Positions 44,592 through 52,821 of a stretch of DNA of 53,011 nt are shown here, one piece after another; the stretch's first letter is position 1, and each line of letters begins with the position of its first letter. The stretch comes from JAAYGD01 sp964609995 (GTDB lineage Bacteria > Bacillota_I > Bacilli_A > RF39 > UBA660): assembly GCA_964609995.1 (NCBI GenBank), contig CAZSTI010000003.1, positions 1 to 53,011 of the forward strand. Reading direction: 5' to 3'. Position numbers and translations under genes: made by a program. The notes under the pieces are model-generated. The model saw only the letters and a program-made list of their open reading frames with translations. It had not been told where the DNA came from and searched no databases.

Positions 44592-46676
44592 TCACCATAT
44601 CTTTCTCAAAGATTTATGATTTTTCATTAGTTTTTTTATTCCATATTTATTACCAAAAGCTATATTAACAAGTTTATCTTCTACTGATACTACTATACCA
44701 TTTTTAAATGTATCATGAAAAACATGCTCTCCAACTTCATAATATACATCTTCTTCATAAAACGAATCGATAAAAGTTTCTTTTTCTTCAGGCAAAGTTT
44801 CTTCAAGCTCCAAATATTCTTTGTTTATTTCTTTAATAAATCTACTTGGCACATTCATATTTTTATTGCCATAAAGCAATCTTGTTTGAGCATTAATTAA
44901 ATATAAATATTCTTTTGATCTTGTTATTCCAACATAAAATAATCTTCTTTCTTCTTCTAATCCATTCGCTTCATCAAAAGAATTAACATGAGGAAATATT
45001 CCTTCCTCAAGACCCAAAATAAAAACAACATCAAATTCTAATCCTTTAGCAGAATGAAGAGTCATTATTGCCACTCCATTTACATCCTCTTTTGTTTCAC
45101 TTAAATCAGTTAATAAAGATATTTCACTCAAAAAATCATCCAAAGATATATTTCCTGTTTTTTCTTCAAATTCTTTTGTAATAGATTTAAATTCTTTTAA
45201 ATTTTCAATCTTAGATAATGATTCTATTGAATTTTCTTTTTTGTATTCATCTATTAAGCCGGATTTATCTAATACTAACTCAATAAAATCAGTAAGAGAC
45301 ATTTTATCTTTTACCTCAATTATATCTAATATTATTTTTTTAAACTCAAGTTCTTTTCCTGATTCAATAACTTCAAATAAACTATTATTTTTCTCAAGTG
45401 CTCTTTCTTCTAATTCTTCAATTGTTTTTTTTCCAATTCCTCTTCTAGGTGTGTTTACGACTCTCATAAAACTAACATTATCTTTTTGATTATTAACTAG
45501 TTTTAAATACGCTATTAAATCTTTAATTTCTTTTCTATTATAATATGTGAAAGAACCAACAATTCTATATGGAATGTTGCTTTCTAAAAAAGCTTTTTCT
45601 ATAGATTGAGATTGGGCATTGGTTCTATATAATACAACCATATTTTTATATTCAATATTTTTATTTAATTTTTTTATTTCCTTTATTACTGTATAACATT
45701 CTTCTTTTTCGTCTTTTACTCTTAAATACTTAATCTTTCTTCCTTCTTCATTTTCTGTCCATAATTTTTTTTCTTTTCTTTCTTTGTTATTTTTAATTAC
45801 ATCATTCGCAGCATTCAATATTGTTTTTGTAGATCTATAATTTTGTTCCAAAAGTACTGTTTTAACATTTTTATAGTCCCTTTCAAAATTCAATATATTT
45901 TTATAATTAGCGCCTCTCCAAGAGTATACGTTTTGGGATTCATCTCCAACTACTGTTATATTTTGATATTTAGACGCGATCATCTTAGTCATAATATATT
46001 GAGCTTCATTTGTATCTTGATATTCATCTATATATATATATCTAAATAATTCTACATATTGATCCAATATTTTTTTATTACTTCTGAATAATTTTACTGG
46101 CAAAAACAATAAGTCATCAAAATCAACCGAAGAGTTATTTATCAATAACTCTTGATATTTTTTATATATTTTATGAATGTTCTCTTCGATGGTTCCTTTA
46201 ACATATTTTCCATAATCCACTACATCTACAAGATTATTTTTACTTGAACTTATTTTATTTTTTATATATTTTGGACTATAAATTTTTTCATCCATATTAA
46301 AATCTTTTAGTATTTTTTTAATCAAAGATATACTATCATTTTCATCAATTATAGAAAAAGATTTGTTTAATCCAAATTCAAAATAATTTTCTTTAATTAT
46401 TCTTAGACCAAACGAATGAAAAGTAGAAAGTTGAACATCTAAAACATCATTACCTATTAGTTTATAAAGTCTTTCTTTCATCTCTTTAGCAGCTTTATTA
46501 GTAAAAGTTATTGCAAGCACTTGCATAGGTAATGCATATTTATTCTCTAATAAAAATGCTATTTTATTTGTTAATACTCTAGTCTTACCAGAACCAGGTC
46601 CCGCTAAAATTAAAAGAGGGCCGTTTACATGAGTAACAGCTTCTTTTTGTTTATCATTTAACAAAGTCAAATCCAT
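44592..46676 (-). CDS. pcrA: ATP-dependent DNA helicase PcrA/UvrD
   Basis: 694 residues. Superfamily 1A 3'-5' helicase: Walker A GPGSGKT (26-32), motif Ia AITFTNKAAKEMKER, motif II DEYQDTN, motif III VGDESQNVYSWRGA, motif IV/V/VI TLHSAKGLEFDVVF and EERRLFYVGITR. Clears proteins and unwinds DNA in repair and plasmid-type replication. The C-terminal tail is short. Extended -10 TGTTATAAT at 46710-46718 (minus), then AGGAGG before the ATG. Confidence 0.97.
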   Translation of the reverse strand: MDLTLLNDKQKEAVTHVNGPLLILAGPGSGKTRVLTNKIAFLLENKYALPMQVLAITFTNKAAKEMKERLYKLIGNDVLDVQLSTFHSFGLRIIKENYFEFGLNKSFSIIDENDSISLIKKILKDFNMDEKIYSPKYIKNKISSSKNNLVDVVDYGKYVKGTIEENIHKIYKKYQELLINNSSVDFDDLLFLPVKLFRSNKKILDQYVELFRYIYIDEYQDTNEAQYIMTKMIASKYQNITVVGDESQNVYSWRGANYKNILNFERDYKNVKTVLLEQNYRSTKTILNAANDVIKNNKERKEKKLWTENEEGRKIKYLRVKDEKEECYTVIKEIKKLNKNIEYKNMVVLYRTNAQSQSIEKAFLESNIPYRIVGSFTYYNRKEIKDLIAYLKLVNNQKDNVSFMRVVNTPRRGIGKKTIEELEERALEKNNSLFEVIESGKELEFKKIILDIIEVKDKMSLTDFIELVLDKSGLIDEYKKENSIESLSKIENLKEFKSITKEFEEKTGNISLDDFLSEISLLTDLSETKEDVNGVAIMTLHSAKGLEFDVVFILGLEEGIFPHVNSFDEANGLEEERRLFYVGITRSKEYLYLINAQTRLLYGNKNMNVPSRFIKEINKEYLELEETLPEEKETFIDSFYEEDVYYEVGEHVFHDTFKNGIVVSVEDKLVNIAFGNKYGIKKLMKNHKSLRKIW

Positions 46677-46709
46677 ATATCCTCCTTTAATAATAATCTT
46701 ATATCTTAT

Positions 46710-46718
46710 ATTATAACA
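46710..46718 (-). promoter_or_regulatory. Extended -10 promoter of pcrA-ligA
   Basis: TGTTATAAT on the minus strand, 33 nt upstream of the pcrA ATG. Confidence 0.6.
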
Positions 46719-46742
46719 AATTATATATATTAAATTAATAAA

Positions 46743-46765
46743 AAAACAAACTTTCGTTTGTATTT
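46743..46765 (-). terminator. Terminator after the 46772-48364 gene
   Basis: ACAAAC-GAAA-GTTTGT on the minus strand with a GNRA loop and a T-tract, 10 nt beyond the stop. Confidence 0.85.
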
Positions 46766-46771
46766 TTATAT

Positions 46772-48364
46772 TTATTTTATTAATAAAATTTCTGTCACAT
46801 CTTTTTTTATTGCATACCTAATTTCAATAGTATCTCCTATCTTAATGAAAGGTATTTTATCTTTTGATATCTTAATATTTACTTTATATTTATTATTATT
46901 ATTATCAAGTATATAATATATGCTATTTCCATCAATCAAGGTCATTTCTATTGATTTAATTGTAATATTTTCATCAATAAGCTCTTTTTTATCTAAGTCA
47001 GTATTACCCTCTAAATAATTTTCCGAAGCTTTCTCAATTCCTAAAGAAGAATCCGTTACAACTACTTGTTGATAATCAACTAAATCAACAAATGCATACA
47101 TCTTAACTAACCCAGCATTATCTTTTAACGAAATTAGATATGTTGGTTTATTATTTAAATTTATTAATAAAGGAAAAGTTGCATTATATTTCATTTGTTG
47201 AACTTGTCCTTCTGCAGAAGCCATTGCAGAAAATTCCTCCGCGCCCGGTACTGAATAATATTTTGTCTCCTTGGTTCTCAAATTTGTAAGTACAAATCCA
47301 ATATTTGCTTCGTCTGATAATACTGAAGTTATTCCTGTATATAAATATACATCATTGTTCATAACTAAATAATTATAGCCTTCAGTTGTTGTAATAACAT
47401 TTTTTTGACCAATGATTGAATTTATAAATCCATTTCTATATCTTCCCCAATTATCTATTTGTTCTAATATTAAATCAGTAGAATATACATGATCTACCCA
47501 TGTAGGTACATCTTTTACATCATAATAAGTTGACTCTCCACTTATTGCATTTAATATCACTATTCCTGATATTTCCTTTTTTAAACCAACACCTATAAAT
47601 CTTGTTGTGGGAACTATCCAATAAGGAACGCCATCATCATCTATTTCGAATTTCTCTTTATCAAAAATAAATGTAGGATAAGTAAATCTCAATTTTCTGT
47701 ATAAGTCTTTAGAAAAAAAAGCAGAAGGAAGATATTGCATACCTTCTTTTAATTTAATTAATTCTGCATTACCATCAACTGAGTTTACCTTAATATATCC
47801 TTTTACACCCTCATTTTTGTTTGATAAATACTTAAAAAAATCACTATATTCTAAGGGTGTTACTCTTGTTATTTCATTGTTAAAATTAATTTGAGTATAT
47901 AAAGTAGAAACATAAAACTGAGATACTAACTCTGGCATTTGTCCCATTACTCTATCTCCTAATTTAATACTAGAATCTTTATCAATTAGAGGAGTTTTAT
48001 TAAAATCAACCAATGCAACATCTTTAGTAAAATCGTTGTTTTCATCTACTATTATTCTTTTTGAATAAGATTTTGCAAAGAATAAAGGTGATAAAAAGAA
48101 GTTAATTATTATAGGTAAAAGTATTATTAACATTATTGACATTGCAACTAAACCTGTTGGTTTAAAATTTGGTTTAATTCTTTTAGTTAAAATCTTTTTA
48201 ATTTCTAATAATTCAACAACACCAGTTGCTAGATATACAACCATCAAAATAAGTAAGAAAAATAAAAAATCCGAATTTTGAAAATTTATAGGTGGTAACG
48301 TAATATAAAAATATGTTATACCAACTACAATAGTTATAAGAATTCTAATAATATTTTTTTTCAT
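46772..48364 (-). CDS. Conserved membrane protein with large extracytoplasmic domain, uncharacterised
   Basis: 530 residues. Membrane segments at about 5-23, 30-50 and 72-97, then a large domain (about 98-530), placed outside. The middle (about 300-420) contains very recognisable stretches, YYDVKDVPTWVDHVY, EQIDNWGRYRNGF, FSAMASAEGQVQQMKY and LKDNAGLVKMYAFVD, which I recall from a widely conserved Firmicute family of no known function (sometimes labelled CvpA- or Tat-like in databases). An OB-like strand set is at the C-terminus. It overlaps the small upstream gene by 4 nt (ATGA), so they form a pair. Function unknown. Confidence 0.8.
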   Translation of the reverse strand: MKKNIIRILITIVVGITYFYITLPPINFQNSDFLFFLLILMVVYLATGVVELLEIKKILTKRIKPNFKPTGLVAMSIMLIILLPIIINFFLSPLFFAKSYSKRIIVDENNDFTKDVALVDFNKTPLIDKDSSIKLGDRVMGQMPELVSQFYVSTLYTQINFNNEITRVTPLEYSDFFKYLSNKNEGVKGYIKVNSVDGNAELIKLKEGMQYLPSAFFSKDLYRKLRFTYPTFIFDKEKFEIDDDGVPYWIVPTTRFIGVGLKKEISGIVILNAISGESTYYDVKDVPTWVDHVYSTDLILEQIDNWGRYRNGFINSIIGQKNVITTTEGYNYLVMNNDVYLYTGITSVLSDEANIGFVLTNLRTKETKYYSVPGAEEFSAMASAEGQVQQMKYNATFPLLINLNNKPTYLISLKDNAGLVKMYAFVDLVDYQQVVVTDSSLGIEKASENYLEGNTDLDKKELIDENITIKSIEMTLIDGNSIYYILDNNNNKYKVNIKISKDKIPFIKIGDTIEIRYAIKKDVTEILLIK

Positions 48365-48693
48365 TGTCTTCTCCTTCTTTTAATTCTTTTATTTCTTCCT
48401 TGTATATTATTACTAAAAGTATCAATATTAATATATTTTTCTAATTCTTCAGCTGAAGATAAAATTAAGCTTGATAAGCTGGAATCCAAATTTAAAACTA
48501 ATGGTGATAATATTTCTTCATTGTTTGTTGATCCTTTAATTACTAATAACTTGTCAGTATCAACATCTGTATATTCATTTATTTCTAATTTAAAGCCTTC
48601 TATTTTATTATCAATAAGCTGTCTTAATAATTCGAATTTTGATTTCTCATAAATTTCTTTGTTTGGACAATTTGATATTGTTAAAGTCTTCAT
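48361..48693 (-). CDS. Small protein of unknown function with basic tail
   Basis: 110 residues. No membrane segment. A predicted alpha/beta body (SNCPNKEIYEKSKFELL at the start) ends in a strongly basic tail (RNKRIKRRRRQ), which may bind RNA or membrane. No family recognised. I chose ATG 48693, with AAGGAG 5 nt upstream; the in-frame GTG at 48699 is part of that spacer. An extended -10 (TGATATAAT, 48711-48719) lies about 18 nt upstream. Coupled to the membrane protein that follows. Confidence 0.65.
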   Translation of the reverse strand: MKTLTISNCPNKEIYEKSKFELLRQLIDNKIEGFKLEINEYTDVDTDKLLVIKGSTNNEEILSPLVLNLDSSLSSLILSSAEELEKYINIDTFSNNIQGRNKRIKRRRRQ

Positions 48694-48710
48694 ATACACT
48701 CCTTATCTGT

Positions 48711-48719
48711 ATTATATCA
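48711..48719 (-). promoter_or_regulatory. Extended -10 promoter of the 48361-46772 gene pair
   Basis: TGATATAAT on the minus strand, just 3 nt after the tsaD stop; no terminator hairpin lies between them. Confidence 0.55.
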
Positions 48720-48722
48720 TAT

Positions 48723-49715
48723 TTATTTTAGATCAGTAGTTGAAAAGGCTGACAAATCATCCTCTGACGATGTGTCATTTATTATGGCATAATATGCTGC
48801 GCATCCTATCATAGCAGCATTATCAGTGCAATATTTTATAGGTGGTATTAATAACTCTATATTGTTTTCAGCACATAATTCTTTAAATTTATCTCGTATT
48901 CCAGAATTAGCAGCTACTCCTCCAGAAATTAATAATTGTTTAACATTATACTCTTTAACTGCTCTCATCGTTTTTTTTGTTATTATTTTTACAACTACAT
49001 CTTGGAAACTTGAGCATAAGTCTTTTTTGTTAATATTTGAAGTAATACTGTATAAGTTTTTTACTGCTGTTTTTAAACCACTGAAACTAAAATCATATGA
49101 ATTATCATCTAATGGCATTGGTAATTTATATATTGGCTTACCTTCATAAGATAATTTATCTAATAATGGTCCTCCAGGATAAGGAATATCCATAATTCTT
49201 GCAACTTTATCATATGTTTCTCCAACGGCATCATCTTTTGTGCTTCCAATTTTTTTAAAACTAAAATCTTTATCCATATATATAATATCAGTATGACCAC
49301 CACTTATTATTAAAGAAATTAATGGAAATTTAAAATCACCAATCAATCTATTAGCGTATATATGTCCATGCAAATGATTTACAAGTATTAAAGGTTTATT
49401 ATATATGAAAGAAAGTGTTTTTGCTGCTTGAATTCCAATTAAAAGAGAACCTATTAATCCAGGTCCATTAGTAACACCAATATAATCAATATAATCCATA
49501 CTGCAATTGGTTTTTTCAAAAAGCTCTTCAAGTACTAAAGTTATATTTTCAATATGCATTCTACTAGCTATTTCCGGAACTACTCCTCCATATTTTTTGT
49601 GAATATCCATTTGAGATAAAACAACAGTACCAATTTCTATGTTTCCGTTTTTTATTATACTAGCACTTGTCTCATCACATGAAGTTTCTATTGCTAGAAT
49701 ATTTATATCTTTCAT
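48723..49715 (-). CDS. tsaD: tRNA N6-adenosine threonylcarbamoyltransferase TsaD
   Basis: Transfers threonylcarbamoyl to A37 of tRNAs reading ANN codons. 330 residues. ILAIETSCDETS at the start, metal ligands in HLHGHIYANR, SGGHTDIIY, DKVARIMDIPYPGGP, and GGVAANSGIR near the C-terminus. Works with TsaB and TsaE, which are upstream in the same run. I chose ATG 49715, 5 nt after the rimI stop; a GTG at 49724 overlaps rimI. Confidence 0.97.
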   Translation of the reverse strand: MKDINILAIETSCDETSASIIKNGNIEIGTVVLSQMDIHKKYGGVVPEIASRMHIENITLVLEELFEKTNCSMDYIDYIGVTNGPGLIGSLLIGIQAAKTLSFIYNKPLILVNHLHGHIYANRLIGDFKFPLISLIISGGHTDIIYMDKDFSFKKIGSTKDDAVGETYDKVARIMDIPYPGGPLLDKLSYEGKPIYKLPMPLDDNSYDFSFSGLKTAVKNLYSITSNINKKDLCSSFQDVVVKIITKKTMRAVKEYNVKQLLISGGVAANSGIRDKFKELCAENNIELLIPPIKYCTDNAAMIGCAAYYAIINDTSSEDDLSAFSTTDLK

Positions 49716-49720
49716 AATTA

Positions 49721-50131
49721 TCACAACTCTCTAAATAATAAATAAGCATCAATAGAACCATTTTCATAATATCTTTTTCTAGTGCTTACGTTTTTAAAAT
49801 TATTTTTCATATAAAATGATATTGCACTTTTATTATTACTCTTTACTTCTAAAGATATACTATTACAATTGTTATTCAAGGATACCTCTATAGCTTTATT
49901 TAATAATAAGGTTCCTAATCCTTTTTTTCTATGATTTATATGTATAATAAAATCTATTATTTCAACTCTATCTACTAATATATCAAATGTAATAAAGCCT
50001 AATATTTCATCGTTTTTTTCATATAAATAACATTTTCTTTCAGGAGTCAATTTTATTATGAAATTAATATTTAAATCTCTTCCTAATACATTAACTTTAT
50101 TAAAATCTGATTCATTATATTCTCTTATCAT
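49721..50131 (-). CDS. rimI: Ribosomal protein alanine acetyltransferase RimI-like (GNAT)
   Basis: 136 residues. GNAT fold with the acetyl-CoA loop HRKKGLGTLLLNKAI and a C-terminal NFKNVSTRKRYYENG segment typical of RimI. It acetylates the N-terminal alanine of ribosomal protein S18 in model bacteria. It sits between tsaB (16-nt overlap) and tsaD, the common location. Confidence 0.9.
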   Translation of the reverse strand: MIREYNESDFNKVNVLGRDLNINFIIKLTPERKCYLYEKNDEILGFITFDILVDRVEIIDFIIHINHRKKGLGTLLLNKAIEVSLNNNCNSISLEVKSNNKSAISFYMKNNFKNVSTRKRYYENGSIDAYLLFREL

Positions 50132-50753
50132 TTTTTTCCTCTAACTTTTCTTCCGCTTCAACTTTTTTTAGATAATTTGGAATTAAACTATGTGGGTTAA
50201 CTCCTTTTTTATCTTTATAATAATTATATATGTTTTTTATATTTAATTTTGGTTCTTTAGATTTTAACTCTCCAATATCTATATTTCCTACTAATAATAA
50301 ATTATCGAATTTATCTATAATATTATATAATTTTTCTTTGCTTAAATATTGATCATCTAAAATTGAATTATATTTTGAATCATATATTCCTGCATAAACA
50401 AAATCTCTTCTAGCATCTATAACACTAACATAATAATCATAATTTGAATAAGATAATGCGTAAGCTTTTAATGTTGAGATAGGAATTACTTTAATATTAA
50501 AAGACCAAGCATAAACTTTTGCGATTGTAACACCAATTCTAAGGCCAGTAAAAGACCCAGGGCCGTTTATTATCATTATGGCATCTATTTCCCTTGGATT
50601 AATATTATTTTCTTTAAATAACGCCTCTATTGTACTTATAGAGTGTTTTGAGTGTTCATTTATTGATTCAATTCTTTTCTCATAAACAATTTCATTAATA
50701 ATTATAGCTACATCCAAATAACTAGAAGATGTATCTATAAATAAAGTTTTCAT
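50115..50753 (-). CDS. tsaB: tRNA threonylcarbamoyladenosine biosynthesis protein TsaB
   Basis: 212 residues. ASKHA fold with TLFIDTSSSYLDVAI at the start and INGPGSFTGLRIGVTIAK. Scaffold partner of TsaD in making t6A. Overlaps tsaE by 4 nt and rimI by 16 nt. The C-terminal half is short and diverged, as in other small-genome lineages. Confidence 0.94.
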   Translation of the reverse strand: MKTLFIDTSSSYLDVAIIINEIVYEKRIESINEHSKHSISTIEALFKENNINPREIDAIMIINGPGSFTGLRIGVTIAKVYAWSFNIKVIPISTLKAYALSYSNYDYYVSVIDARRDFVYAGIYDSKYNSILDDQYLSKEKLYNIIDKFDNLLLVGNIDIGELKSKEPKLNIKNIYNYYKDKKGVNPHSLIPNYLKKVEAEEKLEEKNDKRI

Positions 50754-51202
50754 AATACTGCCTCACACAAATCTATATATTTTTGTCCATAAGGGTTAAT
50801 TACAAAAACTCTTGTGTCCTCATCTAACGAAATTATCTTTATATCCAGTCTCTCTTCTGGCAAATAATCTCTTACTACATCAGACCATTCAATTATTACT
50901 ATACCACCTTTATTATAATATTCTTCTAAACCAATTTCCTCAGGAGATTTATCCAATCTATAAAAATCCATATGATATAATGGCATTTCACTATTAGTAT
51001 ATTCTTTAATTAAAGTAAAAGTAGGAGAAGTTATAATTTCTTCTATTCCTAATGCTGATGCAAAACCTTTTGCAAAAACAGTTTTACCACTTCCCAAATC
51101 TCCTTCTAAACAAATAATCAAATTAGGAAACTTTTCTGATTCAATATTTTGAGCTAATTCAATTGTTTCTTCTTCACTTTTAGTTGTTATTTTGTATTCC
51201 AT
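50750..51202 (-). CDS. tsaE: tRNA threonylcarbamoyladenosine biosynthesis ATPase TsaE
   Basis: 150 residues. P-loop GDLGSGKT (34-41), then TSPTFTLIKEY, HMDFYRLD and VIIEWSD. ATPase of the t6A complex. I chose ATG 51202, with AGGTG 6 nt upstream; the in-frame GTG at 51211 lies in that site. First gene of the tsaE-tsaB-rimI-tsaD operon, with an extended -10 directly upstream. Confidence 0.95.
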   Translation of the reverse strand: MEYKITTKSEEETIELAQNIESEKFPNLIICLEGDLGSGKTVFAKGFASALGIEEIITSPTFTLIKEYTNSEMPLYHMDFYRLDKSPEEIGLEEYYNKGGIVIIEWSDVVRDYLPEERLDIKIISLDEDTRVFVINPYGQKYIDLCEAVL

Positions 51203-51219
51203 TATTATCACCTAATAAT

Positions 51220-51228
51220 ATTATAACA
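51220..51228 (-). promoter_or_regulatory. Extended -10 promoter of the t6A operon
   Basis: TGTTATAAT on the minus strand, right after the T-tract of the preceding terminator and about 17 nt from the tsaE ATG. Confidence 0.65.
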
Positions 51229-51248
51229 AAAAAAATTGTTTCCACAAT
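51227..51248 (-). terminator. Terminator after the 51252-52067 gene
   Basis: ATTGT / ACAAT with a GGAA loop and eight T residues on the minus strand, just past the stop. Short stem, long T-tract. Confidence 0.7.
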
Positions 51249-51251
51249 CTT

Positions 51252-52067
51252 TTATTGTCTCTTATAACAAATAATTGTACCTTCAGTTAGAGGTTTTATC
51301 TTTTTTTCTTTTATTATTAAATCTTCTAAGTTCTTTTTGTTTTCTAAAATTTCTTTATAACCTTTTGTAAACGCTACAATGTATTTTACATTTGTCAAAG
51401 AGAAATTATAATAATTTACATGCTCTAATGCTGATTTTTCACCAGTAAGAGAGCCATAAGAATCACTAGAACTAGTATTTCTAAATATTGATTTATAATT
51501 TGATCTGCATTTTTCTGAATCGTTTCTTTCTTGACATATAAAAACAATATCATTTTTTCTTTTTAATACTTTTTCTTCAGTATCACTTTTTGTTGAATAT
51601 AATTTATCTAAATATTCATTAAGTAATATAATATTAGCATCTCCAATATTAAAGCTTTCTAAATAATCATTATATATTATTCCTCCTGTTGAAAAAAAAG
51701 AAAAAAAATCATTACCTAAAAAATTACGATTATAATTATTTTTATCATTAATTTCTTTTAATTGAGAATTAATTGATTTTAAAACCGATTTAATATCATC
51801 TTTACTATTTACAAAATATTCTGCAATATATTTACCTATTTCGGTTTGTTCAATACATTTAGGATTATTTTTAATATATGTTAATATTTTTAATATATTT
51901 TTTGTAGGTTCAACTACTTTATTATTTTTTAAGTCTCTTTGCTCACCACTTGTAATACAAAAACACGAATTTTTATTACTAATAGATTCCAAAGCAAAAA
52001 ATTTCCAAAATAATTTTGGAAATCTTTCATCAAAATAATGTTCTTTTAATATTGGTAAATATACCAT
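51252..52067 (-). CDS. Protein of unknown function, possibly a degenerate PP2C-type phosphatase
   Basis: 271 residues, no membrane segment. The second half has the layout of a PP2C (PPM) phosphatase: FNIGDANIILLNEY where PP2C has a G-D strand pair, then SLTGEKSALEHV and VKYIVAFTKGYKEIL where PP2C has a D-G motif; here the D reads as K (TKG). The N-terminal metal motif D-G is also not seen, so if related it may be catalytically dead. I give this as a guess. GAGGAG precedes the ATG, with a canonical TTGACT-N16-TATAAT promoter. It is a single-gene unit. Confidence 0.55.
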   Translation of the reverse strand: MVYLPILKEHYFDERFPKLFWKFFALESISNKNSCFCITSGEQRDLKNNKVVEPTKNILKILTYIKNNPKCIEQTEIGKYIAEYFVNSKDDIKSVLKSINSQLKEINDKNNYNRNFLGNDFFSFFSTGGIIYNDYLESFNIGDANIILLNEYLDKLYSTKSDTEEKVLKRKNDIVFICQERNDSEKCRSNYKSIFRNTSSSDSYGSLTGEKSALEHVNYYNFSLTNVKYIVAFTKGYKEILENKKNLEDLIIKEKKIKPLTEGTIICYKRQ

Positions 52068-52088
52068 AATTACTCCTCAATGGAAAAT

Positions 52089-52116
52089 ATTATACACTCA
52101 TGTAGAATTAAGTCAA
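52089..52116 (-). promoter_or_regulatory. Promoter of the 51252-52067 gene
   Basis: TTGACT (52111-52116), 16-bp spacer, TATAAT (52089-52094) on the minus strand. Same element spacing and -35 as the promoter at 32362-32389. Confidence 0.7.
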
Positions 52117-52139
52117 ATTAATAAACAATTATATATTAA

Positions 52140-52556
52140 TTACACATATTCTTTGTTATATGCTTTCAATATCATCATTTTTGAGTATACTTCAATTTTA
52201 TCTAAATCTTCGATTGAAATTTTCCTTATTTCATAATAATTAGAATCAGAACATTTTTCCAATTCCTCTCCACCAAGTTCAGGAACACCATTTTTTATTG
52301 AACAACTATAAAAATGCGCGATTGAAATATCACTTTCATCTTTTCCTAAATAACCATTTATTATTACATCAATAGATAATTCTTCCTTCATCTCTCTTAT
52401 TAAATCTTCTTCTAATGTTTCGTTTTCATTTATTCCTCCACCAGGAATAACATAATATTCTTTTACTGACCCATCTTCTTGTATTCTTCTTCTAAACATA
52501 AGATATACTTTATTATTATCAATAATGATTCCTCTTGCACTGATTCTCTTATTCAT
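52140..52556 (-). CDS. NUDIX hydrolase
   Basis: 138 residues. NUDIX box GGGINENETLEEDLI then REMKEEL, matching G-x5-E-x7-R-E-U-x-E-E, with Ser in place of the final Gly. Hydrolyses a nucleoside diphosphate linked to another group; the substrate (for example oxidised nucleotides or a sugar nucleotide) cannot be told. GGAGGGG precedes the ATG, and an extended -10 (TGTTATAAT, 52581-52589 minus) lies upstream. It is the first protein gene after the rRNA operon. Confidence 0.9.
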   Translation of the reverse strand: MNKRISARGIIIDNNKVYLMFRRRIQEDGSVKEYYVIPGGGINENETLEEDLIREMKEELSIDVIINGYLGKDESDISIAHFYSCSIKNGVPELGGEELEKCSDSNYYEIRKISIEDLDKIEVYSKMMILKAYNKEYV

Positions 52557-52580
52557 GAAATATCCCCTCCATACAAATAT

Positions 52581-52589
52581 ATTATAACA
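52581..52589 (-). promoter_or_regulatory. Extended -10 promoter of the NUDIX gene
   Basis: TGTTATAAT on the minus strand, after a T-rich stretch downstream of 5S rRNA. The region 52557-52660 otherwise holds only A/T tracts. Confidence 0.55.
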
Positions 52590-52661
52590 AAAAAAAATAT
52601 ATTAATAACTAAATTTGATTTCATTCAATTATTAATATATTTTAAAAAAACAAAAAAAAAG

Positions 52662-52767
<106 letters not shown>

Positions 52768-52821
52768 ACAGAGACAATAATTCTCTGAAAACATGATAAT
52801 GTGGTTTGCAACAAATTAGAT

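Noticed and set aside
52768..52821. A tRNA in the 23S-5S spacer or near the rRNA operon
   Set aside because: The spacer is about 54 nt and no cloverleaf can be formed; none was seen downstream of 5S.
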